Assembly (NCBI GenBank): GCA_006937955.1
Contig: SSNP01000242.1
Coordinates: 1 to 64,000, forward strand
Length of the DNA: 64,000 bases
Source: Pachypanchax playfairii
Lineage: Eukaryota > Chordata > Actinopteri > Cyprinodontiformes > Aplocheilidae
Direction of reading: 5' to 3'
The notes beneath the pieces are model-generated. The model was not told the origin of the DNA, searched no databases, and was given only the letters and a program-made list of their open reading frames with translations. Below, piece by piece: positions 1 to 10,325 of this stretch (positions within the stretch are counted from its first letter, which is position 1; every line of letters begins with the position of its first letter). Made by a program: the position numbers and the translations under genes.

Positions 1-220
1 AGCAAATGATCTGCCTTCATTTTGTTCTGTGTTACAGGAAAACCAGTAAGTGAAACTAGAAGACTGGGTGTTCATCAAAGTCATTAAGAGAAAAGACCGG
101 ACCTGCCCGATGCATGAAGACCCTTATCAAGTGCTCCTGACTACAGCTGTGAAGGTCGCTGAGAGACACAGCTGGATACGTCTCAGTCATTGTAAGCTGC
201 AGAGAGTGCTAGACCCCTGA
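1..220 (+). pseudogene. Retroviral integrase C-terminal tail (endogenous retrovirus, partial)
   Basis: The window opens inside an endogenous retrovirus. From about position 59 one frame is open for 53 codons and stops at 218-220. It reads like the C-terminal SH3-like domain of gammaretroviral-type integrase: a W-V-rich strand, then P-Y-x-V-L-L-T-T, then a V-K-V and W-I-x-x-S-H-C-K pattern before the stop. The rest of pol lies to the left of the window. It is followed at 359 by an env-like reading frame and at 1419 by an LTR, the expected proviral order on this strand. Class assignment (gamma-like) is from motif recall. Confidence 0.72.
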
Positions 221-358
221 TTTGGGCAGTGGTGAAGTCCTGTTACAAAGGGATCTGATCTTTTTAGAGGTCATTTGTCTCAACGCAGGTGAAGCACTCA
301 ACAACACCCTGTTCATCTTAGCTTCTGGGGGTTTTGGTGGCTCTGCAGTCTAGCAGCA

Positions 359-1181
359 ATGGGATCTCCACATGCCAGGTGGATTCTCTGCTGTGTTGTG
401 ACTGTAGCATGTTGTATTTTATGGTGGTGTCTGTCTCCTCCAAATGGGACGGGAAGCTCCACCCTTCGCAAGATAAGAGAGTACCAGGACAAGATTGACA
501 ACTGGCTTGTATCACATCTTAATCCACATGGCAGCCCAAACCTCTGGTATCAGTATCAGAAGATGCTTGATGATGAAAAGAATACAAGTGGCTGTTATGT
601 TTGTCCTGTGATGCCTAAGACTGTCTGCACATCAGCCAGTTCTCCATGGAACCAACATGACCTGGAAACAATCATGCATGTTTTTCCAAGATGGTCTGGA
701 AACATCTAACTATTGATGAAGACAACTATCACCACTCTACAATGCTCATCACAGAGTGGCTGAGAACATTCTTCGACTGGAAATGTTTGACTACAGATTC
801 AAGTCCTTTGTGAACCTCAAACTGGACATTCAGAAAGGAAGACAAAAGGAAATTGACGCAAGGAAGAGGATGACTCTACATCATGGATTTGTGCAGGACA
901 CACTCACAGCCGAACGAGGAGGAGTGTGTGTTATGGTTGGTATGATGTGTTGTGTGTACATTCCTGGAGGAAGTAACACACACATTGATGAAAGTATGCA
1001 TTCTCTTCAAATTCTTCAAAAGGCCATGTCACAAAATGAACCTGTCATGTCCTGGAACTGTTTCTCTTGGCTCATAAGTAGCCCATGGTGGTGTTGGATG
1101 CTGAAAATCCTAACACCTGTTATTACTGGACTCATCCTGTTTTGTCTTCTTATTGCTATGTCTTTGTTCTGTGAAAACTGA
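359..1181 (+). pseudogene. env: Broken env gene of the endogenous retrovirus
   Basis: Two open stretches in different frames (359-709 and 756-1181) make up a degraded envelope gene. The first starts with a short hydrophobic segment (about residues 8-25) like a signal peptide or signal anchor and then carries surface-subunit-like sequence. The second carries the transmembrane subunit: a heptad-like helical region, the conserved region before the C-x6-C-C motif (residues about 55-70 of that frame), and a C-terminal hydrophobic membrane span ending in a short tail. The C-x6-C-C motif places it with gamma-type env proteins, which covalently link SU and TM. The gene is much shorter than a normal env, so most of SU is missing, and a frameshift separates the parts. 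It is a fossil, not a working glycoprotein. Confidence 0.72.
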
Positions 1182-1408
1182 AGCAAACATACAAGCTTTA
1201 ATTCAGTACCAGATGCTTCAACACCGTGCTGAAGGAGAAGACAAAGTCTGAGTTGTTTTTGTGGTAATAAAACTCAACTACATGTTGTCCTTATTGAAAC
1301 TGTGTACTGTAAGGGATAATGTGCTGATACCGACGTTGAGTTGCCCATACTCTTATGTTTTATTTTTGCTTCAGTGTATTGTGCTTTAACTTTTTCCAAA
1401 TCGTAAAC

Positions 1409-1790
1409 AGGAGGGGAATGTTGGAGATTTTAAGGTTTTACGATGTTGGTAAAAGGTCACAGGTCATGCTGCAGGATTGAGTGAACTGAAAGAGTCCTGG
1501 CCTGAAAAAACACTTTTGTGTTTGTCTTGGAAACCAGTTGGTTTACGACCTGTGACTGTTGTCCATCCACATGTGTTTGTTTACTACACTCTGACTTCAT
1601 TATCTGACCCACACTTGTTTCCCTCCCTTGCTTCCTCCAGATGGGAGGTGTCTTTGTGAATAAAAAGGCAATGCAGAGGTGAACACATCAGAATCGTCTC
1701 AACACCCTGGTTGGGGGCGTTCTCCTTTGCAAAGCTCATTAAACCATACTCTGTGTCTGACTGATGGTCTTTTTGATAGTTATTTAACTT
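1409..1790 (+). repeat. Polypurine tract and 3' LTR of the endogenous retrovirus
   Basis: A purine run (AGGAGGGGAA, 1409-1418) is followed at once by TG at 1419, the usual PPT-to-U3 junction. A polyadenylation signal (AATAAA) lies at about 1659, then a GT/C-rich stretch compatible with R-U5. The right LTR edge is not certain: no clean CA end is seen near 1790, and the 5' LTR and target duplication lie outside the window. Confidence 0.6.
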
Positions 1791-2893
1791 AGGGGTATTA
1801 AAATATCCTGACAGATATGTACTATTGGGAAAAATGGATTGTGTACATGTCCACAAAAGATGCTCATTGAACCATCATTGTATTTGTCACTCCACCAGTA
1901 TAATGTTTGAATGAATGTATAGGTGACCAATTGTTTTTTTGTATGTATTTCTGTCTTTCTATAAAAATAAAGTACAAAAAAAAAAAAGACAGTGTTCACT
2001 ATAAACCACTTACATACTGTACCTTTAAAAAAGCAAAATATGTTTAATTTAATTTGTAATATTTTTAAAAATTTAACAATTATAAAAATTAATAGTAAGA
2101 ATATAATTAGTTTTATTAATATTATAATGCAGTTAAAAAAGAAGAAGGAAATTGAAAGATAAGTTGCATAAAAATTTGAACCAGCACAATAAGTTGAAGC
2201 ACAACACTTTCACAGCATAAAGGGCTGTGTGCATGTGTGAAGTGCAGTCTGTTCAATAAAGTTGTGTGAAGGAAATGGGGAAGTAGTACTCCACCAAAAC
2301 CCCAAGACCAGTTTTTTTTTCTCTAGACCATCACCATGTTGAACAAACACGTTTAACACCTTCATGAAGAAATAACTTCTTCTCTCATGGAAATAATTGT
2401 AATTTATCTGTATAAACAGGCTTCAAATACCAATCAGACATTTATGGTGGACGATGCTGCTGAATGTATCTGCTGTCTGTCTTATGTGTCTAACAATGTG
2501 TGTTTATCTTTACATGTCTGTCTATAAGTACCAGAGCAAATGTGAACTGGATCCAAACTCATTGTGTGTGACAAAGTTGGCTAAATAAACCTGGTTCTGA
2601 TTAGTTTTATGACACAGCTTTATTGTGTAGTTCCATAACTGTGTACCTGTTTTAATCAAACTCTTTGTTAAACTCATTGACAACCACTCTTATTGGACTG
2701 TTGCCTCTTGTATCATATTTCAATGTCTTTATCTCTCTGTTTGTCCACTCTACCTCCGATTGTATATTCTAACCATGAAATATATGATAATGTGATGCTT
2801 AAAAAGACTTTTCTTTTTATAAATGATGATCATGGTTCAACTCAGGTTCAAAATGGATCCGCAAGGCTCTTTTCAGCATCTGGCACGCCTCAC
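1791..2893. other. AT-rich intergenic or intronic stretch, no gene recognised
   Basis: No coding pattern is recognised. An AATAAA at 2584-2589 follows transcribed-looking plus-strand sequence and could be a 3' UTR end, but no attached exon was found. No further minus-strand exon of the EXOC3-like gene was seen here. Confidence 0.3.
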
Positions 2894-3011
2894 CTTCACT
2901 TTGTTGCAGTATTTCTCTTTCAGCTGTTTCTCAAAGTTCTCATCTAGCTGTAGCTCTGCACATTCCTCTGTCATCTCAGGCTGCAAGGAGAAGCTTTTCA
3001 TGATTTTCTCA
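2894..3011 (-). CDS. Exon of an EXOC3/Sec6-like gene (TNFAIP2/EXOC3L type), internal
   Basis: On the minus strand an acceptor (CCTTACAG) precedes position 3011 and a donor (AAG|GTGAGG) follows 2894, giving a 118-nt exon. It enters with one base that completes the codon left open by the exon at 8654-9272 and then reads 39 codons with no stop, ending in phase 0. The peptide is acidic and charged (M-T-E-E-C-A-E-L-Q-L-D region, then K-E-K-Y-C), which suits the variable segment that follows the conserved L-D-W-hydrophobic-N-x-Y motif in Sec6-family proteins. Exocyst-related Sec6 proteins tether secretory vesicles; TNFAIP2-like paralogues act in membrane protrusion. Phase agreement with the upstream exon is the strongest support. 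Later exons are not seen in the window. Confidence 0.55.
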
Positions 3012-3419
3012 CTGTAAGGTAGAAAAAAAAACATTCACAGCATTTCATGGGGCTGCAGAAGCATGAATCACCTCATAATGAGCAAGTAAAAATGAAGTTA
3101 CCTTTATTCTAAAATTACATACAATAATAGAGTGAAAAGTAAAGTTGATTCAACAACTGAAACCAAAACATCATTGACAGCCCACATAGCATGGCATGGG
3201 ACCACAGTGATGATCAGCAGTTATCTCACGGTAAGACGTATCGTGCCACTTCCTGTTTGTCTCAGTTGCACTGTTTGGTTGTTGATCTGTCTGTTCTCTT
3301 GGCCTTTTTTTGGATTTCCATTGATTTACTGTCATTTTGACTTACCCTATAAGCACTACTCTTCCAGTTGTTCTGTACTCTTGCCCTAAGGGAATCTTTG
3401 GTTTTTAACATCTCTTAGC
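3012..3419. other. Intronic sequence of the EXOC3-like gene, nothing recognised
   Basis: This stretch lies between the 118-nt exon and the first LINE. No coding block, repeat family or RNA gene is recognised in it. Confidence 0.35.
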
Positions 3420-3559
3420 TTTTATTTTAGTAGTATGGTTTGCTAGCTAGCCCAGCTTAGCTTAGCATGGCTTCTCTTTCACCCTCTCCTGCCTTGACCT
3501 GTTCTGTGTGTCAGATGTTAAGTTATTCCTCTGCCTCCTTTACTGATAATGGTACGTGT

Positions 3560-4318
3560 AAAAATGTAGTTTATTTGTAGCTTTGGAGGTGAGGCTGTCT
3601 GAATTGGAATTGCGGCTCTGTGCTGTTGAGGCTCCAGTAGTTAGTCAAGTTTCTTTAGCGAGCACGGAGCCACTGAGACTAGCATCTCTTAGCCGTCCTC
3701 TGGCAAATCCCAGCAGCCGGGATACCAGGCCGGCTGGGTGACAGTCAGAAGGAAGCACAGTCCTAAGCAGCCCCTGGTTCACCGTCCACGTTTTAAACTG
3801 TTTTTCCCCACTCAGCAAAACACCCGCTGAGAAACAGACTCTGGTTATTGGCAGCTCCATAGTACAAAACGTGGCATTAGAGACACCAGCGACCATAGTC
3901 AAATGCCTTCCGGGGGCCAGAGCGAGCGACATAGAAGGCTACCTGAAACTGCTGGCTAAGGATAAGCCTAAATACAGTTATTCACATCTGCAGTAATGAC
4001 ACCCAGTTACGCCAATCAGAGGTCACTAAAGTTAATGTTGCTACGGTGTGTAACTTTGCAAAAACAATGTCGGACTCCGTAATCTTCTCTGGTCCACTCC
4101 CTGATCTGAGAAACGATGACATGTTTAGTCGTATGTCTTCATTTCATCGCTGGTTGTCTAGGTGGTGTCCCGTTAACAACGTGGGCTTCATCGATAATTG
4201 GCAGACGTTTTGGGGAAAACCTGGACTGATCCAGCGAGACGGCATACATCCTACTTTAGATGGTGCAGCTCTCCTTTCTAGAAATATGTCTGAATTTATT
4301 ACTCCTCCAAAACCGTGA
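3560..4318 (+). pseudogene. LINE ORF1 remnant with SGNH/GDSL esterase domain
   Basis: After several in-frame stops the sequence reads an esterase core: a V-I-G-S-S block near 3840 (the GDS-like nucleophile region), a P-G-A-R-x-x-D-I block near 3915, a broken strand around 3985-4000 where a frameshift occurs, and a C-terminal R-D-G-I-H-P block near 4235-4255 that provides the Asp-x-x-His pair. The last 90 codons (4046-4318) are uninterrupted. In L2/CR1-clade LINEs this ORF1 esterase is thought to help nucleoprotein formation or membrane transit. It is inactive here because of the stops and the frameshift. Confidence 0.62.
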
Positions 4319-4445
4319 CAATCCAGGGTCCAGTCCAGGAAGCAGAGTTGTAGTCTTACACACCTCTCTGCAGCTTCTCTGTCGTTACCCTCCCACTTTC
4401 CTATAGAGACGGTGTCTGCTCAACCACGGTCCAGTAAATAAAGAA

Positions 4446-5443
4446 ATGATCAGTTCTAGAAAAATAAATAATAAAAATCAGATTAAAATAAACACAGTTA
4501 CTAATATAAAACCTGTAAATAAAACCATTAGATGTGGTTTATTGAATATTAGATCTCTTTCATCTAAATCTCTGTTAGTTAATGATCTGATAATTGATCA
4601 TCATATTGATCTATTTTGTCTTACAGAAACCTGCAGCAGGAGGATCATGTTAGTATTAATGAATCAACTCCTTCTAACTACCTTAATCTTCATGTTCCTC
4701 CAGCAACAGGTCGAGGAGGAGGAGTAGCAGCTATTTTCCTGTCAGGTCTATTGATTAGCTCTAGACCAGTTACTAGTTATAATTCTTTTGAATTTATGAC
4801 CTTCAGTATTTCTCACCCAAATTGGAAATCAGAGGAACCTCCTTTACTTGTTGTTGTATATCGTCCACCAGGTGCTTATTCTGAGTTTTTGTCTGAATTT
4901 TCAATCTTTTAATCAGAACTATTATTGAAATCTGATAAAGTCATTATAGTGGGAGATTTCAATATTCATGTTGATGTTGAAAGTGATAGTTTGAATATAG
5001 CTTTTAATGATCTTTTGGATTCAGTTGGTTTCTCTCAAAATGTAAACAAACCAACTCACTATTGTCATCATAATCTTGATCTTGTTCTGACTTATGGCGT
5101 AGAGATTGAACAGCTGATAGTGTTTCCTCACAACCCTCTCTTGTCTGCACTATGGCAGTTTTATTCAAGAAGGCAGCATTTTTTAAGTCCTTGAATGGTC
5201 TTGCTCCCACCTTATTTATCTGAGCTTTTAACACTTCATGCCCCTACTGAATCCATGAGATCTAGCAATCAGAACTGCTTTGTGATGCCTAGAACAAAGC
5301 TGAAGTCTTGGGGAGATAGGGCCTTTTCAGTAGAAGGCCCCAGATTATGGAACAGTCTTCCTGCCAACATCAGGGCTGCTCAGACTTTGAGTTATTTTAA
5401 GGCACTTTTAAAAACCTACTTTTATGAGCTGGCTTTTAACTAA
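4446..5443 (+). pseudogene. LINE ORF2 remnant: APE endonuclease, RT deleted, C-terminal tail kept
   Basis: The endonuclease is recognisable from N-I-R-S-L (near 4540), L-T-E-T (near 4620), R-G-G-G-V-A (near 4715), V-V-Y-R-P-P (near 4855) and G-D-F-N-I-H-V-D (near 4955). It needs at least two frame changes. Around 5140 the sequence jumps to the far C-terminal part of ORF2 (a P-R-T-K-L-K-S-W-G-D-R-A-F region near 5285-5320, then L-W-N-S-L-P near 5345), so the whole reverse transcriptase has been lost by deletion. It cannot encode a working protein. Confidence 0.66.
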
Positions 5444-5639
5444 GAATATACTAAGCCTTTTGTCACACCGTTTTATATTTTGTTTTGGTTTATCATTGTT
5501 TGTCTTCCCCACCATGTGAAGCACTTTGGTCAGCATTTGCTGTTGTAAATGTGCTATATACATACATTTGACATTGACATTTGTGAACTCATCACAGATC
5601 ATATCGTCATCGCAATATTGCTCACTGTTATTGGACATT

Positions 5640-7090
5640 GCAGGTTTTCCTAATTCCGGAATTCTTCCGGAATAGTGCTACAACTGGTGGCAGCTTGTTG
5701 GAGTAGCTCTGTGACTTTGCTAGCATTTTTTGTTCTTTTTGACTATTTCTTTATGGTGTTTTCTTTTGAAATATTGTTTCTGAGATACTTTTTTTTTGTT
5801 CTGATTTGGGTGCTGTGCTGATTGAGAGTTTTTTTTAGCATGATTTTTGCCTTTTTACCACTTGTTATGATACGTCACCATGGCAAAGAGAGGCTTGTTT
5901 ACAGGAGAGAGCAGTTAATGGACATTTCTAAGGCTCAAATAATCTTCAAATTGAAACCCCTGATCCCCGATGAGCTAAAAAGAAGAAGACGTGGATGCAG
6001 GGCAGGAGCAAAGCGAAGAGAGTGAAAGAAGAACTTTAAAACTTCACTTCCATCAGTCATATTGACAAATGTGAGATCTCTTGCTAACAAAATGGATGAA
6101 CTTGAAACTTTGTTGAAGACCCAGCCAGAGTATCGGGAATGCAGCATCATGTGTTTTACAGAGACATGGCTAAAGGAACATATCCTGGACTCCAGTGTGT
6201 CTTTACCTGGCTTTCAAACAATACGAGCAGACAGAGATTTGAAGAGGAGTGGCAAAAGAAAAGGAGGTGGGATCGCTATAATATTTAATAAAAAATGGTG
6301 TCATCCTGGACATGCTGTTGTGAAATACCATCTCTGCAGTCCAGATATTGAACTTTTGGCTGTTGGTTTTTGTCCATATTACCTACCAAGGGAGTTCACC
6401 AGTGTGATTATAGTAGCAGTTTACATTCCACCATCAGCTAATGCCAAGTGTGTATGTGACGCCATTGGATCAACTGTTGCTAAGCTACAAACACAGCACC
6501 CAAATGCATTTGTGGCAATATCTGGAGACTTTAATCATGCCTCTCGCTCCTCTACACTGCCAGCATTTCAACAGTTTGTCAGCTGCTCCACCAGAGAAAA
6601 CAAAACACTGGACTTGTTCTATGCAAATATCAGAGATGCATACAGGTCCTTTGCACGGCCTGCTTTTGGCAAGGCAGACCATAATCTTGTTTTTCTCTGC
6701 TCAGTATACAAACCCATTGTCCAGAGGCAACCTGTGATCAAAACTACTGTGAGGAGGTGGTCACAGGAAGCTGAAGAAATTCTTCAAGGATGTTTTGAGG
6801 CTACCGACTGGGATTCACTCTGTGAGCCACATGGAGAGGACATCAATGCTATGACTGAGTGTGTCACTGACTATTTAAACTTCTGTGTGGACAACATCAT
6901 CCCCACCAGAACAGTGAAGTGCTTCCCCAATAACAAACCCTGGATCACCAGTGACCTGAAAGAACTGCTGAACAAGAAAAAAAGAGCTTTCAGGGAGGGA
7001 GACAGGGATGCATTGAAAAGTGTAAAAAAAGAGCTGAAGGGAGAAGCTAAAGGAGGATCACTTGGTTGGAAGTCTGGATAGAGTCATCAT
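5640..7090 (+). mobile_element. APE-type LINE fragment (Rex1/jockey-like), 3' part missing
   Basis: A second, different LINE lies just downstream in the same orientation. Its leader (about 5822-6025) encodes a basic R-R-R-R-G-C-R-A-G-like stretch commonly seen ahead of the endonuclease in fish LINEs, followed by an intact 339-codon endonuclease-bearing ORF. The reverse transcriptase and 3' UTR are absent: similarity fades after about 7065. This is unusual, since LINE copies are normally truncated at the 5' end; a later deletion or recombination is the simplest explanation. Confidence 0.62.
6062..7081 (+). CDS. LINE APE endonuclease ORF (partial ORF2)
   Basis: The frame is open for 339 codons. 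It shows the order of an exonuclease-endonuclease-phosphatase fold: N-V-R-S-L-A-N-K-M-D-E-L at the start, F-T-E-T-W near residue 32, G-G-G-I-A near residue 70, V-Y-I-P-P near residue 120, S-G-D-F-N near residue 153, L-D-L-F-Y near residue 184, and K-A-D-H-N near residue 203 (the catalytic D-H). The following segment (W-I-T-S-D-L-K-E-L-L-N-K-K-K-R-A-F) is the linker that normally leads into reverse transcriptase, but the frame ends soon after. The enzyme would nick target DNA for target-primed reverse transcription. The real start may lie upstream of the first ATG, since an in-frame stop precedes it. Confidence 0.7.
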   Translation: MTNVRSLANKMDELETLLKTQPEYRECSIMCFTETWLKEHILDSSVSLPGFQTIRADRDLKRSGKRKGGGIAIIFNKKWCHPGHAVVKYHLCSPDIELLAVGFCPYYLPREFTSVIIVAVYIPPSANAKCVCDAIGSTVAKLQTQHPNAFVAISGDFNHASRSSTLPAFQQFVSCSTRENKTLDLFYANIRDAYRSFARPAFGKADHNLVFLCSVYKPIVQRQPVIKTTVRRWSQEAEEILQGCFEATDWDSLCEPHGEDINAMTECVTDYLNFCVDNIIPTRTVKCFPNNKPWITSDLKELLNKKKRAFREGDRDALKSVKKELKGEAKGGSLGWKSG

Positions 7091-7099
7091 GTCAAATTG

Positions 7100-8005
7100 T
7101 CCAGCTCGTTAACGGGAAGAGCGGAATTACTTTTATTTTCGATCTGAGTTACCATAGCGAAAAAACCGCCCTGAAATGCCCCCCAGCCCAAACTGCAACA
7201 TGTTATGATGTGTATCATACATCATACAGACCGGATCGGAGACCTGATGTGATTGATCATGGTTTTGTGGTGTTTTGAGTTGCCATGGCAATGGTATTCA
7301 CAAAAAAAACCCTGCCTCTCATTTTGAGGCAGGGTCAGAAAAACACTCAGAAAAATGCCAAAAACCTGACCTTTATCTAGAGGCTACTGGAACAACATAG
7401 CAACCTACCAACGATGTTCTACCTTATATCTGGTCACAAAAGATGGTTCTACGCTAGATTTAAATATATCCTACCAATCTCAGACCGCGTGGCCGTGGTG
7501 ACATGAGAAGCATCCGTTTTACACACAGGACAGACACTACCACTTGTGATGACTTGTGACACATCAAATCGATCATTTTGGCAAAGAGAAGTGAACTGTG
7601 GTGTCTACATGAAATTTGGGGTTACCGTGGCAATGCAGCTCGCCAAAAGCACCACCCGAATTGCCTTATAGCACCATCAATCACACATAATCCCATATAT
7701 GACACATCAAACTGACCAGGCTGCTTAGCAGAGAAACTCCATCATGGTTAAAATGCATTTTGGGTTACCATGGCAACAGAATACACCAAAAACCATGCCC
7801 CTAACTTTAAATCCTATGTTAAAATGTCCTCAGATTATCCTTAAAATGTATGCTTTTTTTAGAGACTATTGTGCAAACACACTTTGACCTATAGACCTTG
7901 TTCCTGTAGACTCAGATCACTAGACATTGGTCTTTAATATATGCAATTACCTTGGCAACGCCATTCACCATCAAACACACAGGTGAGCTACCGTGGCAAA
8001 AGCAT
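7100..8005. repeat. Diverged tandem repeat carrying RFX X-box-like motifs
   Basis: Units of roughly 130-145 bp recur in degraded form; the clearest pair share 'gacacatcaaa', then a variable stretch, then 'ttaccRtggcaa' at 7560-7634 and 7698-7777. Six copies of a GTTACCATGGCAAC-like motif lie at about 7149, 7279-7292, 7621-7634, 7764-7777, 7946-7959 and 7986-7999. A short hairpin (CCCTGCCTC / GAGGCAGGG) lies at 7308-7334. The stretch fills the intron of the minus-strand gene. No coding content. Confidence 0.5.
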
Positions 8006-8143
8006 TGACTTACTGTATGGACATGCTTTGACCTACAGATGTCATTCCAGACTGTTATGTGTTTCTTCAGGAACTTTTCAAGTTTACATTGAGCTTGTGC
8101 GTGATATAGCAGTTCTGTAATGAACATGTAAATGATTAAAGGA

Positions 8144-8222
8144 TTATTCTATTCTATTCTATTCTATTCTATTCTATTCTATTCTATTCTATTCTATTCT
8201 ATTCTATTCTATTCTATTCTAT
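8144..8222. repeat. (ATTCT)n microsatellite
   Basis: About 15 uninterrupted copies of a 5-bp unit immediately precede a SINE; the same unit recurs briefly at 8508-8520 just after the SINE tail, so it may derive from the SINE tail repeat. Confidence 0.95.
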
Positions 8223-8229
8223 CATACAT

Positions 8230-8510
8230 GGGCGGCTGTGGCTCAGTGGTTAGAGCGGTTGTCCTCCAACTTGAAGGTTGGTGGATCGATCCCGGCACAT
8301 GTCGAAGTGTCCTTGGGCAAGACACTGAACCCCATGTTGCCCCCCCGATCTGCATATTGGGTTGAGTAAGTTTTAGCCCCTATCCTCTCCCCCCGGTTTA
8401 CATATCGGGTTATGTGAATGGGTAAATGCAAAACCTTGTAGTGTGAAAGCACTTTGAGTGGTCTGAATGACTAGAAAACACTATACAATTACAGGACATT
8501 TACCATTTAT
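8230..8510 (+). mobile_element. tRNA-derived SINE, copy 1
   Basis: The head contains a pol III A box (TGGCTCAGTGG, about 8239-8249) and a B-box-like GATCGATCC about 35 bp further on, spaced as in a tRNA. A non-tRNA body follows (cttgggcaagacactgaacc region) and an AT-rich tail ends in ATTCT repeats. A second copy lies at 51525-51750. It is not a tRNA gene: the anticodon arm and acceptor stem are not preserved. Confidence 0.82.
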
Positions 8511-8653
8511 TCTATTCTATATTATCAAATGTCCATATATGAGCTTACTGTCCAATTATTCTTATTCCTTAAATGCTGGGACCCCAACAGTCCTAAGAAG
8601 AACATGATAGAGATAGAAAATTAGGAAAAATTTTAAGTAACAGATGAACTGAC

Positions 8654-9272
8654 CTTCTGTACTTGTTAAAGATCCAGTCTAGCAGAGCATATAGATCCTT
8701 TAGCTCCGTCACTTGTGGTTCCAGTTTCTTCAGGTGTTGCCCAACGACTCTGTGGTAGCTCTTCACATAGGTGCTGAAGACCTTAAAGCTGGGAGGGTAG
8801 GACCATCGCAGATCTCTCTTCACATTCTCCAGATCCTCCACAATGGCTTTTGCCAGCAGACCAAGATGAACAGCCAGCCAGGAGGTGTTCTGCTCCCTCT
8901 GCTCCAGGTGAACACTGTTCACTTTCTTTTGCACACCTTTATACACTGACTCCTTCCAAGCCTCCATCCAGCTGTCTGATAGCCCTCCTGGCTCATCAAC
9001 CCTCTTCTCCTCCTCCTGAATAATGCGAGCTACAAGGACCAGCAGGGCTTTATTTCTAGCAGGAAGCAAGTTGGAGTTGGAGACAATTATACTGATCTTG
9101 TTTCTGAGATCTTTGTAGAGAAGGTTCAGGTCTTTTTCTTTTTTTGAAATCTCCATAGGAAATTCCTCCACAAATTGCCTTTCTTCCTTCTGAAACTCCA
9201 GCCGCAAGGCAAGCAAGTTCAAATGAGCCTCCTCCAGAACTTCCATCTCTATCAGCTTGCTGATCTGCATGA
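8654..9272 (-). CDS. Exon of an EXOC3/Sec6-like gene (TNFAIP2/EXOC3L type)
   Basis: A 619-nt minus-strand exon bounded by an acceptor (TTTCCTAG before 9272) and a donor (AGAAG|GTCAGT after 8654). It enters at codon position 2 and leaves at codon position 2. The protein is helical and acidic/basic mixed: an E-V-L-E-E-A-H start, a D-L-N-L-L-Y-K-D-L-R region, W-x-E-A-W-K-E-S-V in the middle, L-G-L-L-A-K-A-I-V-E-D-L, and near the end V-T-E-L-K-D-L-Y-A-L-L-D-W-I-F-N-K-Y. The last motif (L-Y-x-L-L-x-W-hydrophobic-N-x-Y) is typical of Sec6-family proteins, including EXOC3, EXOC3L and TNFAIP2. The next exon, in phase, is 2894-3011, about 5.6 kb away. Which paralogue it is cannot be decided. First exons are not identified to the right. 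Confidence 0.7.
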
Positions 9273-10321
9273 CTAGGAAAAACACATAGGAATTATCAAC
9301 AAATAAAATTACATTGTCAGTCTCCATAAGTAAATGTTTCAAATTTTTGTGAATTTCAAAGAAATACTTTTAGTTTCACATGTACAGTATATAGCGATGC
9401 ACAGTTGTTCACGGGATAATGATTAGAAGACAGAATGAAGTTTGAATGTTTTTTCCAGGTACTTGGACTTTCACCTTCACAGTCCAAATGCAAGCACCTA
9501 ACTATTTACTATACCTGCTTGATCCTTTTCGGGAACACTGGGAGCTGTGGGAATCTTTATGTTAATCAGAGGTGGGGTTCATCATCAAATCAATGAAGAA
9601 TCCCACTGACTTCTTTTGTTTGTTTTGTTCGACTGATAGGTTTCTCAGCCTGAGCCCAGATGTTCTAGCTGACAGCTGATGCTACCTCCCACTGCATCTC
9701 TGTATCAGTTTGTCAGTGTGATGGATTTCAAGTCAGTCAGACCGGTGTGTCTCAGAGCTGACTGCAGCCGCATCATGTTCAAAATTCACAGAATAACACA
9801 AAAAGATCATTGAGGCATGGACACACAGATTTCTACATTTTTGTGCTATAAAATACAGAAAACCACTAGTTTTTATCAACACAATTAAGTAGTTGTTAGT
9901 ATTAATTAAGTAGTTAGTAGCGATCCGAGGTACTACAGAGTAGACATGTAAATATGAAGGACATTTAAAGATCCAAAGGGCTGCCTCCTCCAAGCGTATT
10001 TCGGTTTTGGAGTACGTTTTATTCTGAAAAAGTCCAGAAGCTTGTCTCCGTTTCCGCATCTAATTTCCTGTCTTCCCCTTTCCAAAACGTTGAACTTGAC
10101 ACGTTTCAGAGGTGTAGTGTGTACAAAATAGGACCGCCACGTATGTTTAGGAAAGGGCCGCGACATGTCGCTCCTGAGACGCGGCCGACTCGCGCTTCTG
10201 ACAGATCTGGCGGACAGGGTTCTATTGACTACAGCGGTGCCTATCAGCTGCATATGACGTGCTGCTCCAGTAACGCGCAGCTGACGCGTCCGGAGGTGTA
10301 ATAAATTTCAATAGCAAACTG
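9273..10321. other. Intron or upstream region; CpG-rich block at 10085-10310
   Basis: No upstream exon of the EXOC3-like gene is recognised with confidence. The block 10085-10310 is much richer in CpG than its surroundings (acgcggccgactcgcg at about 10190), contains a TGACG-type CRE half-site and is open on the minus strand for 106 codons (9933-10253). It could be a promoter and first exon region of the minus-strand gene, or a fragment of an unrelated transposon end. No protein family is recognised. Confidence 0.3.
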
Positions 10322-10325
10322 TTAA

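Larger units (their letters stand above)
3420..5590 (+). mobile_element. L2/CR1-like non-LTR retrotransposon, internally deleted
   Basis: A decayed LINE with two ORF remnants. ORF1 carries an SGNH/GDSL-type esterase domain, a known feature of CR1/L2-clade elements; ORF2 has an APE endonuclease and, after a deletion that removes the reverse transcriptase, the conserved C-terminal tail. The 3' end has the typical 'gcactttgg...gttgtaaatgtgctatata' type trailer and short TTGACA-like repeats near 5565-5585. It sits in the intron between the two EXOC3-like exons, antisense to that gene. A second fragment of the same ORF1 lies at 34985-35270. Confidence 0.7.

Noticed and set aside
1477..1659. ORF inside the LTR
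   Set aside because: Short, no homology recognised, and overlaps U3 control sequence.
8230..8300. tRNA gene at the SINE heads (also 51525)
   Set aside because: Only A and B boxes are kept; the tRNA fold is lost and SINE bodies follow.
9933..10253. Minus-strand 106-codon ORF as a first exon
   Set aside because: No domain, donor site or phase link to the EXOC3-like exon was found; CpG richness alone explains the open frame.
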